Part shown: one piece after another, positions 37,401 through 45,354 of the stretch | Numbering within the stretch: position 1 is the first letter of the stretch | Layout: every line of letters starts with the position of its first letter | Made by a program: the position numbers and the translations under genes | Notes under the pieces: generated by a model | The model's database searches: none | What the model was told of the DNA's origin: nothing | Seen by the model: the letters and a program-made list of their open reading frames with translations, nothing else | From: Blastopirellula marina | Lineage (GTDB): Bacteria; Planctomycetota; Planctomycetia; Pirellulales; Pirellulaceae | Direction of reading: 5' to 3' | Length of the DNA stretch: 64,000 nt | NCBI RefSeq assembly: GCF_002967715.1 | Contig: NZ_PUIA01000068.1 | Span: 62,001 to 126,000 of the forward strand

Positions 37401-40263
37401 ACTGCATCCAGCCTCCTCCCAACAGGCGATAGTCGGCTGTCGGTCCGGATGCCATCTGCTCAGCGTGCCAGCCTTGGAGTGAGGTGGGTGAATAGAGCAG
37501 GAACTCGGCGATGGCAAAATTCAATCCCTCGCAGTGAACCTCGAGTTCGGCATCCAGTTGAAAATCGCCCGTCACGGGATGCAGCAGCCGCGGGGCGGTT
37601 GACGTGTTCTGCCAAAACTCGTTTCCATTGGGAACCGTAATCGTAGCTACACCTTCCGCCAGCGATTCAACCTGCACGTCCTGGTCCGGGTCTTGCCATA
37701 GCCAGCCGTCCCCCCAAGTCTCGCCATCGAAACGGCCCTTCCAGGTTCCGTCAGGCTGATCGACGGTTTGGAACACGGGAATTTCCAGGGCTGGCACACC
37801 TGCGTAGAGCAGTCCCGGATCAATTGAAGTGTCGAAGGCGACTGGTTCTCCGGCCGGTAAGACAATTTCCTCCCCTGCGCTGAGCTTGTGCTGGCCGGAT
37901 CCGGAAATCTCGACACTCCCCGAGTAAACGCGAATCAAGGCCGATTCGCCGCGATGTTCCAGTTCAAAGTCAGTCCCAACAGGGTGGACGACGTAATTGA
38001 ATTTCGATTCGGCTGGTTGTTCCTCCTTGCCGCGGAGAGATAGGGTAAAATCGAAGCCCGGTTCGTAGAAACCGCGTTTTGTGGGGTCAGGCTTTTCCTC
38101 GTGGCGACTGGTGACGCGAATTTTTCCGCCTTGAACGTCCCAGCGGTTTCGCGCCTGGTCGTCTGCGGCCAGCTTGAAAGTCAAGTCCGTATTCGGCCCC
38201 GCCCAAATTCGCGAGAGGGGCGTGGCCAGCCACATCTGACCCTGGGGATCGGTCACCAGGCGGTCTCCATCCGAGACCGTGTAGGGAGGAACAAGGTCAG
38301 TCGTCGCGTACGTTTCGAGGATCTCGACGCTGCCGCTGTACTGCTGGTCAAACTGGCCGCCGGTCAGGGGACCGCTACCTCCGGCCGCGCCGCAGGTGAC
38401 GATCAATCTCCCCTGGCAGGGCCAAGTCCCTTCCCCTTCGTGCTCTGCTTTGGGCTCGCGACCGATCCGTCCCCCCACCGAAACAACCGTCATCGCAGGG
38501 CCGTAGTCGTCGCCGATCTTCGGCTGAAATTGAACGAGCAGTTGCGTGTCCGCGTTGGACAGACTCCAAACGTTCTTGGCTGGTGGCGAGACCTTCAAAT
38601 GGGCCTGAAGTTTTCCCGCACTCGGTACTTCAAAGGTGCCGTACTCGTGGGGTGGATCGAACTGGTCAATCTTCTCTTCCCATTTACCCGACACCGCGGT
38701 CACCATCTGGTGCCCTCCCACGCGGAATTCGAATTTGCCTCGCGTTAGTTTTGCGCCGCTGGCGGAATTCACCATGATGCGATCCCAGCGAAACGGCTTC
38801 CCTTTTGCAAATCGGCCTTGGTTTTCACACGCTTCCCGGCAGATATCGCGATAGACGCCGAGGCGTCCTTGGACTTCTTTAATCTCTGCCTGAAGGCCGC
38901 GGAGTCGATGCCGTTGGCGTTCCAGGTCAGTGATCTTGTCTCGCGACACCCCGGTTAGGACCAAGAGGTTGTTCTTAACCCCCAGTTCGACGTCGGTAGC
39001 CATCCGGTCGTACATTGCGGCCAAGCGACGGTAGTGCTCCACCTTACCGATCCCGCCGATTGTTTCCCGTTCGACGGCCGCCACGTCATACCCAGTCAGG
39101 ATATCTGGGTCCATCCCCAGCATCGCCTCCGCAGCCACCGCTCGGGCATGCTGCTGCTGACGGACGAAGTCTTGCTGCTGGGCGTAACGAGGATTGTCGC
39201 GGCGCTTTTTCCATTCGGCGGAACCAGGGGCTGGGTCCATGAAGGGGTCGTACTCGTCAAGGAACGCCGAATGAAGTTGCCGCAGCCGAGTCCTCAGGTC
39301 GGAATAGAGAGCTGAGTTCGGGTTCATAGCACCTGCCCCGGAGCGGTGACTTTCCAGTAGACCAATGATCTCCTCGCATGTTTCAACATGCGAGACGAGT
39401 GTCCGCATTTCACCGGTGACCTTGTCTCGTTCGACCGTTGTATGGTCAATGAAGTTCTGCGTGGATTGCTGGTAGCCAGGGTCGCCTGGCTGCCTTTTCT
39501 GGCTTTCCTTCCAGGTCGCCAGGCTTTTATCCAGGTCGGCGGCTTTCGACATCAGGTGGTTGGCCTGATCCTGTGCCGAGTGAACGTACGACTTGAGCCG
39601 GGTGATCCGCCCCTGGTCGCGGAGATGGTTTTCGCGGCGGTTCCGGTCGACCATTTCGCGATATTGTCGTTGGGCTTTCTGGAGCTTGTTCTGGGCAATG
39701 AGGCTCGACCATTGCCCTTCCAGAATGTTGCCTAGCGTGGTTTCCGCTATGTCGTTGCACACGTCCCGAGATCGTTCGAATTGCGTCTTTTGCCACTCAG
39801 CCAGTGCGGCCACTTCCATGAGAAGCGGGTCGTATTTCGCGAGATCGACTTCGTTGCCCTGACCTGTTCGTGTGCGTCGCAAGGCATCGCGGACGGCCTG
39901 ATACTCGCCCCACAGCTTTTCGGTTTGCTCCTGTCGGCGTCCCCCCAATTCTTCCAGTTCCTTGCTCAACGCATCAATTTCATCCGACAGCCGTTGGTCC
40001 TCCTGTTGCGTGTGAGCAATCACTTGCTCTAGAGTTTCGGCGTTGCCGCACCAGTTGTTGGTCAGCGCCGGGAACGCAGGAGGTGGTTCCCCGTGGGCCA
40101 AGCCGACGCAGAAGAGAAGCATGGCCAGACTGGTCACTAGCGCAAATCCCTGTGAAATGCGGTGGGTCCCGTCGGTTGCGATTAGAACATGCATTTCGTA
40201 GGGCCCGTTGGGCTCCCTGCGATCGATTGCTGCCGCTTGTCGTGCACCAGGCTGGGGGTTCAT
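34423..40263 (-). CDS. Giant exported multidomain protein with two PDZ domains (1946 aa)
   Basis: Start at 40263 overlaps the upstream stop by 4 bp (ATGA). Order of parts: short basic N terminus, one hydrophobic helix or signal (about 38-57, ending GLAHGE), a long charged coiled-coil region (about 80-460), beta-rich parts including a FecR-like segment (VYSGSVEISGSGQHKLSAGE), two DUF1349/concanavalin-like parts (SWSEDGRHWNLAG; VGFFRNDGKVG), a beta-propeller-like region with NHL-type phrases (GNAYVFSATRDRSKLVQVA), a first PDZ (GAVVSVVLQNGPAEVAGLKP), a Pro-rich linker, a second PDZ (GAVVTVVHAGGPAQRAGLRI) and a C-terminal PsbP-like domain. No protease domain is visible. Function unknown; probably a periplasmic scaffold. 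Coupled to the membrane protein gene upstream. Confidence 0.75.
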   Translation of the reverse strand: MNPQPGARQAAAIDRREPNGPYEMHVLIATDGTHRISQGFALVTSLAMLLFCVGLAHGEPPPAFPALTNNWCGNAETLEQVIAHTQQEDQRLSDEIDALSKELEELGGRRQEQTEKLWGEYQAVRDALRRTRTGQGNEVDLAKYDPLLMEVAALAEWQKTQFERSRDVCNDIAETTLGNILEGQWSSLIAQNKLQKAQRQYREMVDRNRRENHLRDQGRITRLKSYVHSAQDQANHLMSKAADLDKSLATWKESQKRQPGDPGYQQSTQNFIDHTTVERDKVTGEMRTLVSHVETCEEIIGLLESHRSGAGAMNPNSALYSDLRTRLRQLHSAFLDEYDPFMDPAPGSAEWKKRRDNPRYAQQQDFVRQQQHARAVAAEAMLGMDPDILTGYDVAAVERETIGGIGKVEHYRRLAAMYDRMATDVELGVKNNLLVLTGVSRDKITDLERQRHRLRGLQAEIKEVQGRLGVYRDICREACENQGRFAKGKPFRWDRIMVNSASGAKLTRGKFEFRVGGHQMVTAVSGKWEEKIDQFDPPHEYGTFEVPSAGKLQAHLKVSPPAKNVWSLSNADTQLLVQFQPKIGDDYGPAMTVVSVGGRIGREPKAEHEGEGTWPCQGRLIVTCGAAGGSGPLTGGQFDQQYSGSVEILETYATTDLVPPYTVSDGDRLVTDPQGQMWLATPLSRIWAGPNTDLTFKLAADDQARNRWDVQGGKIRVTSRHEEKPDPTKRGFYEPGFDFTLSLRGKEEQPAESKFNYVVHPVGTDFELEHRGESALIRVYSGSVEISGSGQHKLSAGEEIVLPAGEPVAFDTSIDPGLLYAGVPALEIPVFQTVDQPDGTWKGRFDGETWGDGWLWQDPDQDVQVESLAEGVATITVPNGNEFWQNTSTAPRLLHPVTGDFQLDAELEVHCEGLNFAIAEFLLYSPTSLQGWHAEQMASGPTADYRLLGGGWMQSNNDKRLPLFGRTLDKSAKAPDNGRIFMRLTREGNVWQTSWSEDGRHWNLAGREVFDTHPMVWAGLTLKRVANDGLVNEPLVCKLHRLELRSGSVPGVSPWLPVAYSGTIEPKEDEVALSLDGSELGEALAYYRQPLVGNTEVVVCYDIGTWNHQPGQARAFSIGLDAMDQSNQAYVGFFRNDGKVGPMVRSDLMVNRGWNNFRERAVDPFPDQGWLRLIRRGPAIETSLWREGQWEPVGSYEQAFDQPVYLYAFIGNNAQATVSTELHATVRIERICDGLSATAAPEFVPDSPDVFIETEEAKPIKAPQDIAVRQWRSPFPIGGLFTDSQGNAYVFSATRDRSKLVQVAPSGPSSLVLEAPVLAGLNRKAGMFDPNGMLMVSVDFWPEGGNLFGGVYPASDNEEPQLWNEKVNFGDITDLCWIEEFGWLLTDTNRRNVFRVASNKDEPVPLIQDGPPPIVPMEMAWDAESQTLFVLDQKSMPPTAELGSTILAIRESRSEVLFETGKGRWLKSIAFSSGGTFPRGLYALDSEGHFTAILGSQELGILSGLTHLERIKFAPTGQLWLTGGQEQPTIAYLENPLVAFRESSEDTMGISVSPPITNSGKSIESSRLGLTVTEVNSQIARDLGVSSAGGAVVSVVLQNGPAEVAGLKPGDVIFRIDDARVTQSSDLLSWLKAHPGGKEVLVKFQRTGQLMSAVIEPNAVGTGSDSLPPSAPGMTAPNPPTDVQPPQQPAPPIPVGPPAPRAVPLIGLRATSAGTPEAHRLNVESPTGAVVTVVHAGGPAQRAGLRIGDHIVQFRGVEVLTYEDFEASFLSCQPGERVEVIFVRGMQRLRATIALGHNPQGDSLYQTYSHAKEGFQLRIPISWKPPVVMANGVATIVSFNGNYTLHCLADPPLPADRVPLDEFIRRHQMVHPEAKSGRWKTGDAEFAFISVPSEGPQRFLRYAIAVKRQGQVVQLEAHAPILSAPDQVPVAIRHVVESLVFVGNRP

Positions 40264-41939
40264 GGCTGGTTTCCTTTCGTCGTTAGTCCACCTCTGCGCA
40301 AATCGTCAAATTCCGCTTGAAGCTGTTCCATCTCACGCATGATTTGCTGGACTTTCTCGATCACCTCGGCATTCGGATTGGTGATTGTCCCAATCTCCGA
40401 CTGAAGCGTCTTCAGTTCCTCTCTCTTCTGTTCCATCTTTTGCAGGATTGCCCCTTCCTGAGCGAGCATTTCAGGCGTGACGATTGGTTCGACCGCGAGA
40501 ATACCTGGCGGTAGCGCGGTAGCCTGACTCTCAACCGGCTTTGCATCGATCGGATCGGCGGCGACCGGCGAAGAAGTTTCCTGGACCACGGCGAACGCGC
40601 TTTGGCGGAATTCCGGTTCGGCGTGCGGCATCGCCTCGACAGCCGTTCTCCACAGCGACGGCACAACCAGCGCCACAATCAGCACGGCGAAGATAACCGC
40701 AATGATCCAACCTATGCGTGTCGGTTTGTAATCGGAGTTTGTACGCATGATTTCACGGGCCGACGGATCAACTGGCACATGGTGGGTATCAAGCCAAGCC
40801 AGAAAAGACCGCGCCCCATATAGCCCTGCCCCAGTAAAACGGAAGGATTGCCCCTGTTTCGTGGCAATCGCGAACCCGGGATCAGACTGTTCCAACAGGA
40901 TCGCCGACGAACCGGCCCGCCAATTGAAGATCGTGATAACCCATGCCAAATTCCTCAGCCAAGCGGGTGCCTGCAGCATGTGAGACCCCACGGTTTCGAT
41001 CTCGTTGGCCGGCACGTACGTCGGCTGGCAGCCCCACGTTTCGATCCATGCACCGTGCTCATCCCATGTCACGCGTCGAGTCTGGTACCACGTAGTAATG
41101 ACGAACATCGAAGCGAAAAGCCCCGCCATGCCCCACATGACTACAGTTATTGGCAGCCAGTCGAGCTTCAGCGGAGAGCCCCCCGTATCGCTGGCGATCA
41201 GGAATGGAAGACCAAAGAACATTCCCGAACCGAAGGCGGCTAGCAGGTCAGGTAGCCAGCCAGCGGCGCGGGCCTCGTAAAACATCGCCGTCCCTTCCGG
41301 GCGCGGGCGGCGAGGAAACCCAATGTAAAACAGTAGCCCGAATATCAACGTGGCTGCACCGTATGTGCGATAGGGGTAAGCAATATGCAAAGGGGCACAG
41401 CGGAGGAGGTCGCTGGGGCTGACTTGAACAACGTTTAGATAATGCGGCTGGGCGCTTGTCTCGACCGGATCGATTCGCACGTAACTCTGCACGGATCCGA
41501 TGGGCCAGTTGTCAGCCAACTGAGTCAGAGGCCCGGCCGACCGTTTGAGGTAAACAAATTCACGGCAATGTTCGACACCACGGCAAGCAGCCCAGGCAGA
41601 GGAAGGAGAGTTATCAGAAACAGTCGCTGACACATCATTCCAAAGCCCTTCCCAGTCGGGACCGGACACGATGATGAGCCTCCCCTCCGTTTCATCAGCA
41701 ATGAATTCCTCGAGTGTTCCGCGGGTGTTTTCGGCCAGATCGACCCCTTCGACCGCCTCGCTGCCCAGATAGGCGGACATCATCCCTGTAATTTGCCGAG
41801 ATTGCTGCCGCTTGGATTCGACCTCATGGTGCCAGTCGACGGGCTCAACGCGGTAAAGATCGCCGCCCTGGATCAGGCACAAGGTGATCCCGCCATAAAG
41901 GCAAACAGCTGTCAAGATCCGACGAATGACTTCACGCAT
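40260..41939 (-). CDS. Multi-pass membrane protein with C-terminal coiled coil, function unknown
   Basis: A 559-residue protein from the ATG at 41939, which has AAAGGGGGTG directly upstream and is preferred over the in-frame start eight codons earlier. One N-terminal helix (IRRILTAVCLYGGITLCLI), an extracytoplasmic domain with two Cys pairs, four helices in the middle (ATLIFGLLFYIGFP; LLAAFGSGMFFGLPFLIAS; LPITVVMWGMAGLFASMFVI), a PH-like part (WDEHGAWIETWGCQPTYVP), another helix near residue 420 (IIAVIFAVLIVALVV) and a C-terminal coiled coil (KMEQKREELKTLQSEIG). I do not recognise a family. It is translationally coupled to the giant PDZ protein, so both likely act together at the membrane. 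Confidence 0.65.
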   Translation of the reverse strand: MREVIRRILTAVCLYGGITLCLIQGGDLYRVEPVDWHHEVESKRQQSRQITGMMSAYLGSEAVEGVDLAENTRGTLEEFIADETEGRLIIVSGPDWEGLWNDVSATVSDNSPSSAWAACRGVEHCREFVYLKRSAGPLTQLADNWPIGSVQSYVRIDPVETSAQPHYLNVVQVSPSDLLRCAPLHIAYPYRTYGAATLIFGLLFYIGFPRRPRPEGTAMFYEARAAGWLPDLLAAFGSGMFFGLPFLIASDTGGSPLKLDWLPITVVMWGMAGLFASMFVITTWYQTRRVTWDEHGAWIETWGCQPTYVPANEIETVGSHMLQAPAWLRNLAWVITIFNWRAGSSAILLEQSDPGFAIATKQGQSFRFTGAGLYGARSFLAWLDTHHVPVDPSAREIMRTNSDYKPTRIGWIIAVIFAVLIVALVVPSLWRTAVEAMPHAEPEFRQSAFAVVQETSSPVAADPIDAKPVESQATALPPGILAVEPIVTPEMLAQEGAILQKMEQKREELKTLQSEIGTITNPNAEVIEKVQQIMREMEQLQAEFDDLRRGGLTTKGNQP

Positions 41940-42664
41940 GATAGTCACCCCCTTTAACTTCAATATACTCCTAAATCCACGTTACTCCAGGGGATCTCGA
42001 GTGCCTTCTTTTGCCCTGCGCGTCGCGGAGCGTTACCTTGAATGAGCGGTTCCATACACCGACTTAAAGACCAGCCAAACACGGCATCCAATCGAAATGC
42101 CCTACCTGAGGAACCACGAAGCGGCGGGCGATCTGGTTCAACAAATCGAAGATGCGAGAGACGTTGAACCGCGGACGCAAAAGGGTCTGAAGTTGAGCGT
42201 GTGAAAGCATCAAAGAAGCAAGGGACATCCGGTCAATAGTACCCGTCGTTTGGCGGTGATGTCTCCTTATCAGCAATTACAATTGCCCAAGCCTGGAATC
42301 CGACCAGTTACCCTGCGCAGGCCTACTACGACTGCCGAAAGAAACGTGACGGTCTTTAGTTGGTTCAAGCTTTTAGATTCCATAGCAAGATTCAGTTGGG
42401 TTTCTTGCTCTGGACCGACTGTCAATGATACATGCTGCCCCCGAAAGGGGGCACTCTATTTCACCTAAGCACCAGTTCGCGTCTGCCTCACTCTAACAAG
42501 CCCAACACCCTATGAACCCAGCAACTGCGGCTGTTGCAGCTTGAAACAACGCATCTGTGTTTGCTAAGCTTTATACCGAATACCTCCTTCTAATCCCCCT
42601 CGATCGGTACGGACCTTCATTGTTTGATGAATGTGCGTTCCGGTTCTCAGTGACCGTGGAATTT
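41940..42664. other. Intergenic region with a GAAA hairpin and a dispersed repeat
   Basis: About 720 bp between divergent genes. It holds a perfect 7-bp hairpin TGCCCCC-GAAA-GGGGGCA (42436-42453) with a GNRA-type loop, followed 22 bp later by copy B of the dispersed repeat. A minus-strand frame at 42064-42276 has no recognisable product and no ribosome site. I see no clear promoter for either flanking gene. Confidence 0.5.
42475..42511 (+). repeat. Dispersed 37-bp repeat, copy B
   Basis: Starts GTTCGCGTCTGCCTCACTCT and ends CCCAACACCCT. It shares the left flank ACCA and the right flank AT-AACCC with copy C (50349-50385), so the B/C unit is nearer 50 bp; within the core the two differ at 3 positions. 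Confidence 0.75.
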
Positions 42665-44965
42665 ATGCTGCGTTCTAACTTCATTCGAGATTCCGTATGG
42701 CCATTTCTGTTCATTCTATTGGCTTGTCCCCTGGCCGCGGAGCAAGCGAATGTCCCCGAAGACAACCGTGACGAGCCAACGGACAAAGTCGACAAGATTC
42801 TAGAGGGACACTCATTCCACGGTGACGTGTTCAATGAGGGGCCTCGCCAGAAGGCTTATCTCATGGGTGGGACGGGGCAGGTTCAATTTCCGATTAGCAC
42901 GGCCGATCCCGTGGTGCAAAAGTTCTTCGACCAAGGCCTAGGTCAGTTTTACGGGTTCTGGTATCTCGAAGCTGAACGTTCCTTTCGACACGCGGCATCA
43001 CTTGATCCAGACTGCGCAATGGCATACTGGGGAGCCGCGATGGCCAACCTCAAAAACTTGGATCGTGCGAAAGGCTTCCTAGAAGAAGCGGTCGCGCGTA
43101 AAGACAACGCTGATGAGCGCGAAAGGATGTATATCGACGCCCTCAACGCCTACGTCAAATTCGACAGCAAAGAAAAGGAGAAGAGAAATGATTCCTACAC
43201 CAAGTCGCTCGAGAACATTCTCCTGAAGTACCCAGATGATCTCGAGGCGAAGGCCCTGTTGGCGTTGCACTTGTATGAAGCGAAGTCGTCGAGTACGAGT
43301 TATTTCGCCGCCAATGCGCTGCTCGAGGACATCTTTGAAGTCGAGCCCATGCACTCTGCGCATCACTTCCGTATCCATTTCTGGGACAGGCGGCAACCTG
43401 AGATGGCTCTTGGTTCTGCAGCCCTTTGTGGTCAGTCCTCACCAAGCATCGCTCACATGTGGCACATGCCTGGGCACATCTATTCCCGGTTACATCGATA
43501 TCACGATGCAGCTTGGCAGCAAGAGGCTTCGGCGAGGGTCGACCATGCCCACATGATTCACGATCAGGTCATGCCGGATGAGATTCACAATTTTGCCCAT
43601 AACAACGAGTGGCTCATTCGTAACTTGATTCATATTGGACGGGTTCACGATGCGATTGATTTGGCCAAGAACATGATCGAACTTCCACGCCATCCTCGCT
43701 ACAACACCCTTGCCAAGAACGGAAGCACAACTTTCGGCAGACAACGATTGTTTCAAGTTCTCCGAACCTATGAGCAATGGGATGTTCTGATCGACTTGGC
43801 AAATTCAACCTACCTTGAGCCAACCGATGACGAGAGTGAACAAATTAAACGTCTTCGCTATCTCGGCTTGGCGTATTTTCAAACAGGAAACACGGAAGCC
43901 GGCAAGGCTCAAATCGCGGAGCTCGAGCGCCGCTTGGAAACGCTAAAGGCCGAGGCAGATTCCCTCACGGAAAGCCCAAGTGAAGACACCGATAAGGAAG
44001 AAGGCAAGAAATTAGCAGAAAAGGCTCGCAAGGAACTTCAGTCGAAAACCAAGAATCTCGAAACAGCCATCAAAGCTCTGAAAGGGCACGAGGCGATCGC
44101 GAATCAGGATTTTCAGAAGGGATATGAACTTCTCAAAGGTGCCAGTGACGTCGATTCGGTCTACCTTGCAAAAGTTCAATGGCAGTCCGGAGATCATGAC
44201 GCTGCGACAAAAGCCCTTCGAAAGATTGTGGACTCCAGCAAGAACGAAGTTTATCCACTTGCTGCACTCGTCGAGATTTTGTGGTTGTCCGGAAAGGAGG
44301 TCGAATGCAAGTCAGCGTTCGACCAATTGCGACAGCTCTCCGCCCAGATTGATCTTGATATTCCGCAATTCGCTCGCCTGACTCCCATTTCTAAAGAACT
44401 CGGCTTTATGGACGATTGGCGGATTCGATGGCAAGTTGCAGATGACGTCGGAGAACGACCATCTCTTGATTCCCTAGGTCCATTCCGCTGGTATCCGTCT
44501 CAGGCTCCCAACTGGGCATTAAACGATGTTCAAGGTAAACAGCATGCATCAACTGATTTTCAGGGGAAGCCCTATGTAGTCATCTTCTACCTTGGCTCCG
44601 GATGTCTTCATTGTGCTGAGCAGTTGCAAGCCTTTGCGCCGCGGGTCACTGAATTCGAAGAAGCAGGTCTCGGCATGCTAGCGATCAGTACCGACGATCC
44701 GAAAACGTTGAAGCAATCGATCGAGAATTACGATGAAGTGGGGCTCCCAATTCCACTTGTTTCTGATGAGCCATTAAATGTGTTCAAAGCGTTTCGGGTT
44801 TACGACGACTTTGAAGCTCAACCTCTCCATGGGACCTTTTTAATTGACGGCAATGGAAAGGTGCGTTGGCAGGACATAAGCTACCAACCATTCATGGATC
44901 CTGGTTTCGTGCTGGCGGAAGCGAAACGACTTCTATCGCAAGATGCTGATCCAAGGGCGAATTAA
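42665..44965 (+). CDS. TPR-repeat protein with C-terminal redoxin domain
   Basis: A 766-residue exported protein. The ATG at 42665 begins a signal peptide (SVWPFLFILLACPLAAEQA) and has GGA 5 nt upstream. Middle: TPR-like helices (FWYLEAERSFRHAASLDPDCAMAYWGAAMANL; YPDDLEAKALLALHLYEAK), His-rich phrases (HMWHMPGHIYSRL), a charged helical part near residue 450. C-terminal 150 residues are an AhpC/TSA-thioredoxin fold with a CLHC redox motif (VVIFYLGSGCLHCAEQL) and HGTFLIDGNGKVRW. The family resembles planctomycete 'redoxin domain with TPR' proteins. Likely periplasmic thiol chemistry; partner unknown. Confidence 0.75.
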   Translation: MLRSNFIRDSVWPFLFILLACPLAAEQANVPEDNRDEPTDKVDKILEGHSFHGDVFNEGPRQKAYLMGGTGQVQFPISTADPVVQKFFDQGLGQFYGFWYLEAERSFRHAASLDPDCAMAYWGAAMANLKNLDRAKGFLEEAVARKDNADERERMYIDALNAYVKFDSKEKEKRNDSYTKSLENILLKYPDDLEAKALLALHLYEAKSSSTSYFAANALLEDIFEVEPMHSAHHFRIHFWDRRQPEMALGSAALCGQSSPSIAHMWHMPGHIYSRLHRYHDAAWQQEASARVDHAHMIHDQVMPDEIHNFAHNNEWLIRNLIHIGRVHDAIDLAKNMIELPRHPRYNTLAKNGSTTFGRQRLFQVLRTYEQWDVLIDLANSTYLEPTDDESEQIKRLRYLGLAYFQTGNTEAGKAQIAELERRLETLKAEADSLTESPSEDTDKEEGKKLAEKARKELQSKTKNLETAIKALKGHEAIANQDFQKGYELLKGASDVDSVYLAKVQWQSGDHDAATKALRKIVDSSKNEVYPLAALVEILWLSGKEVECKSAFDQLRQLSAQIDLDIPQFARLTPISKELGFMDDWRIRWQVADDVGERPSLDSLGPFRWYPSQAPNWALNDVQGKQHASTDFQGKPYVVIFYLGSGCLHCAEQLQAFAPRVTEFEEAGLGMLAISTDDPKTLKQSIENYDEVGLPIPLVSDEPLNVFKAFRVYDDFEAQPLHGTFLIDGNGKVRWQDISYQPFMDPGFVLAEAKRLLSQDADPRAN

Positions 44966-45354
44966 CATCCTGTTCTTCGCTCTTCCCGTGCTGAACTCGG
45001 GCCTTTGTCTGGAATCTTAGCGAACAATCCATGCATGTGCCCCCGGACGAACCGTCCTGGGCTACCTAATGAGATGAAACTCTCGGACAGTTGAGTTAAG
45101 AATGTACACGTGAACGAACCGATGACCTTCGAGGCAAATCGGTATACACTCTCGCGAGAACGCGCATTCAACTCCGGAACACATCACAACATGCGTTCGC
45201 AATCAAGCTCCGGAGTGAATGTGTGTAAAACTACACACTCTGAAGCCTCATCAGTCGCTTATCTTACGATCAGGAATTCATTCTGAATCTCATTCAGATT
45301 CACGAACGGCTGAAACATGAAGACCTAACTTGCCGAATGGAAGTGGTTACGTGC
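44966..45354. other. Intergenic region with two short hairpins
   Basis: Gap between the convergent TPR-redoxin gene and the kinase gene. GTGTGTA-AAAC-TACACAC (45221-45238) and TGAATCT-CATTC-AGATTCA (45284-45302) are perfect small inverted repeats. Neither has a T tract on either strand, so I do not call them terminators. No gene is visible. Confidence 0.5.

Noticed and set aside
42064-42276. Minus-strand frame of 70 codons as a gene or transposase remnant
   Set aside because: No ribosome site, no recognised motif, and it lies in a repeat-bearing intergenic region.
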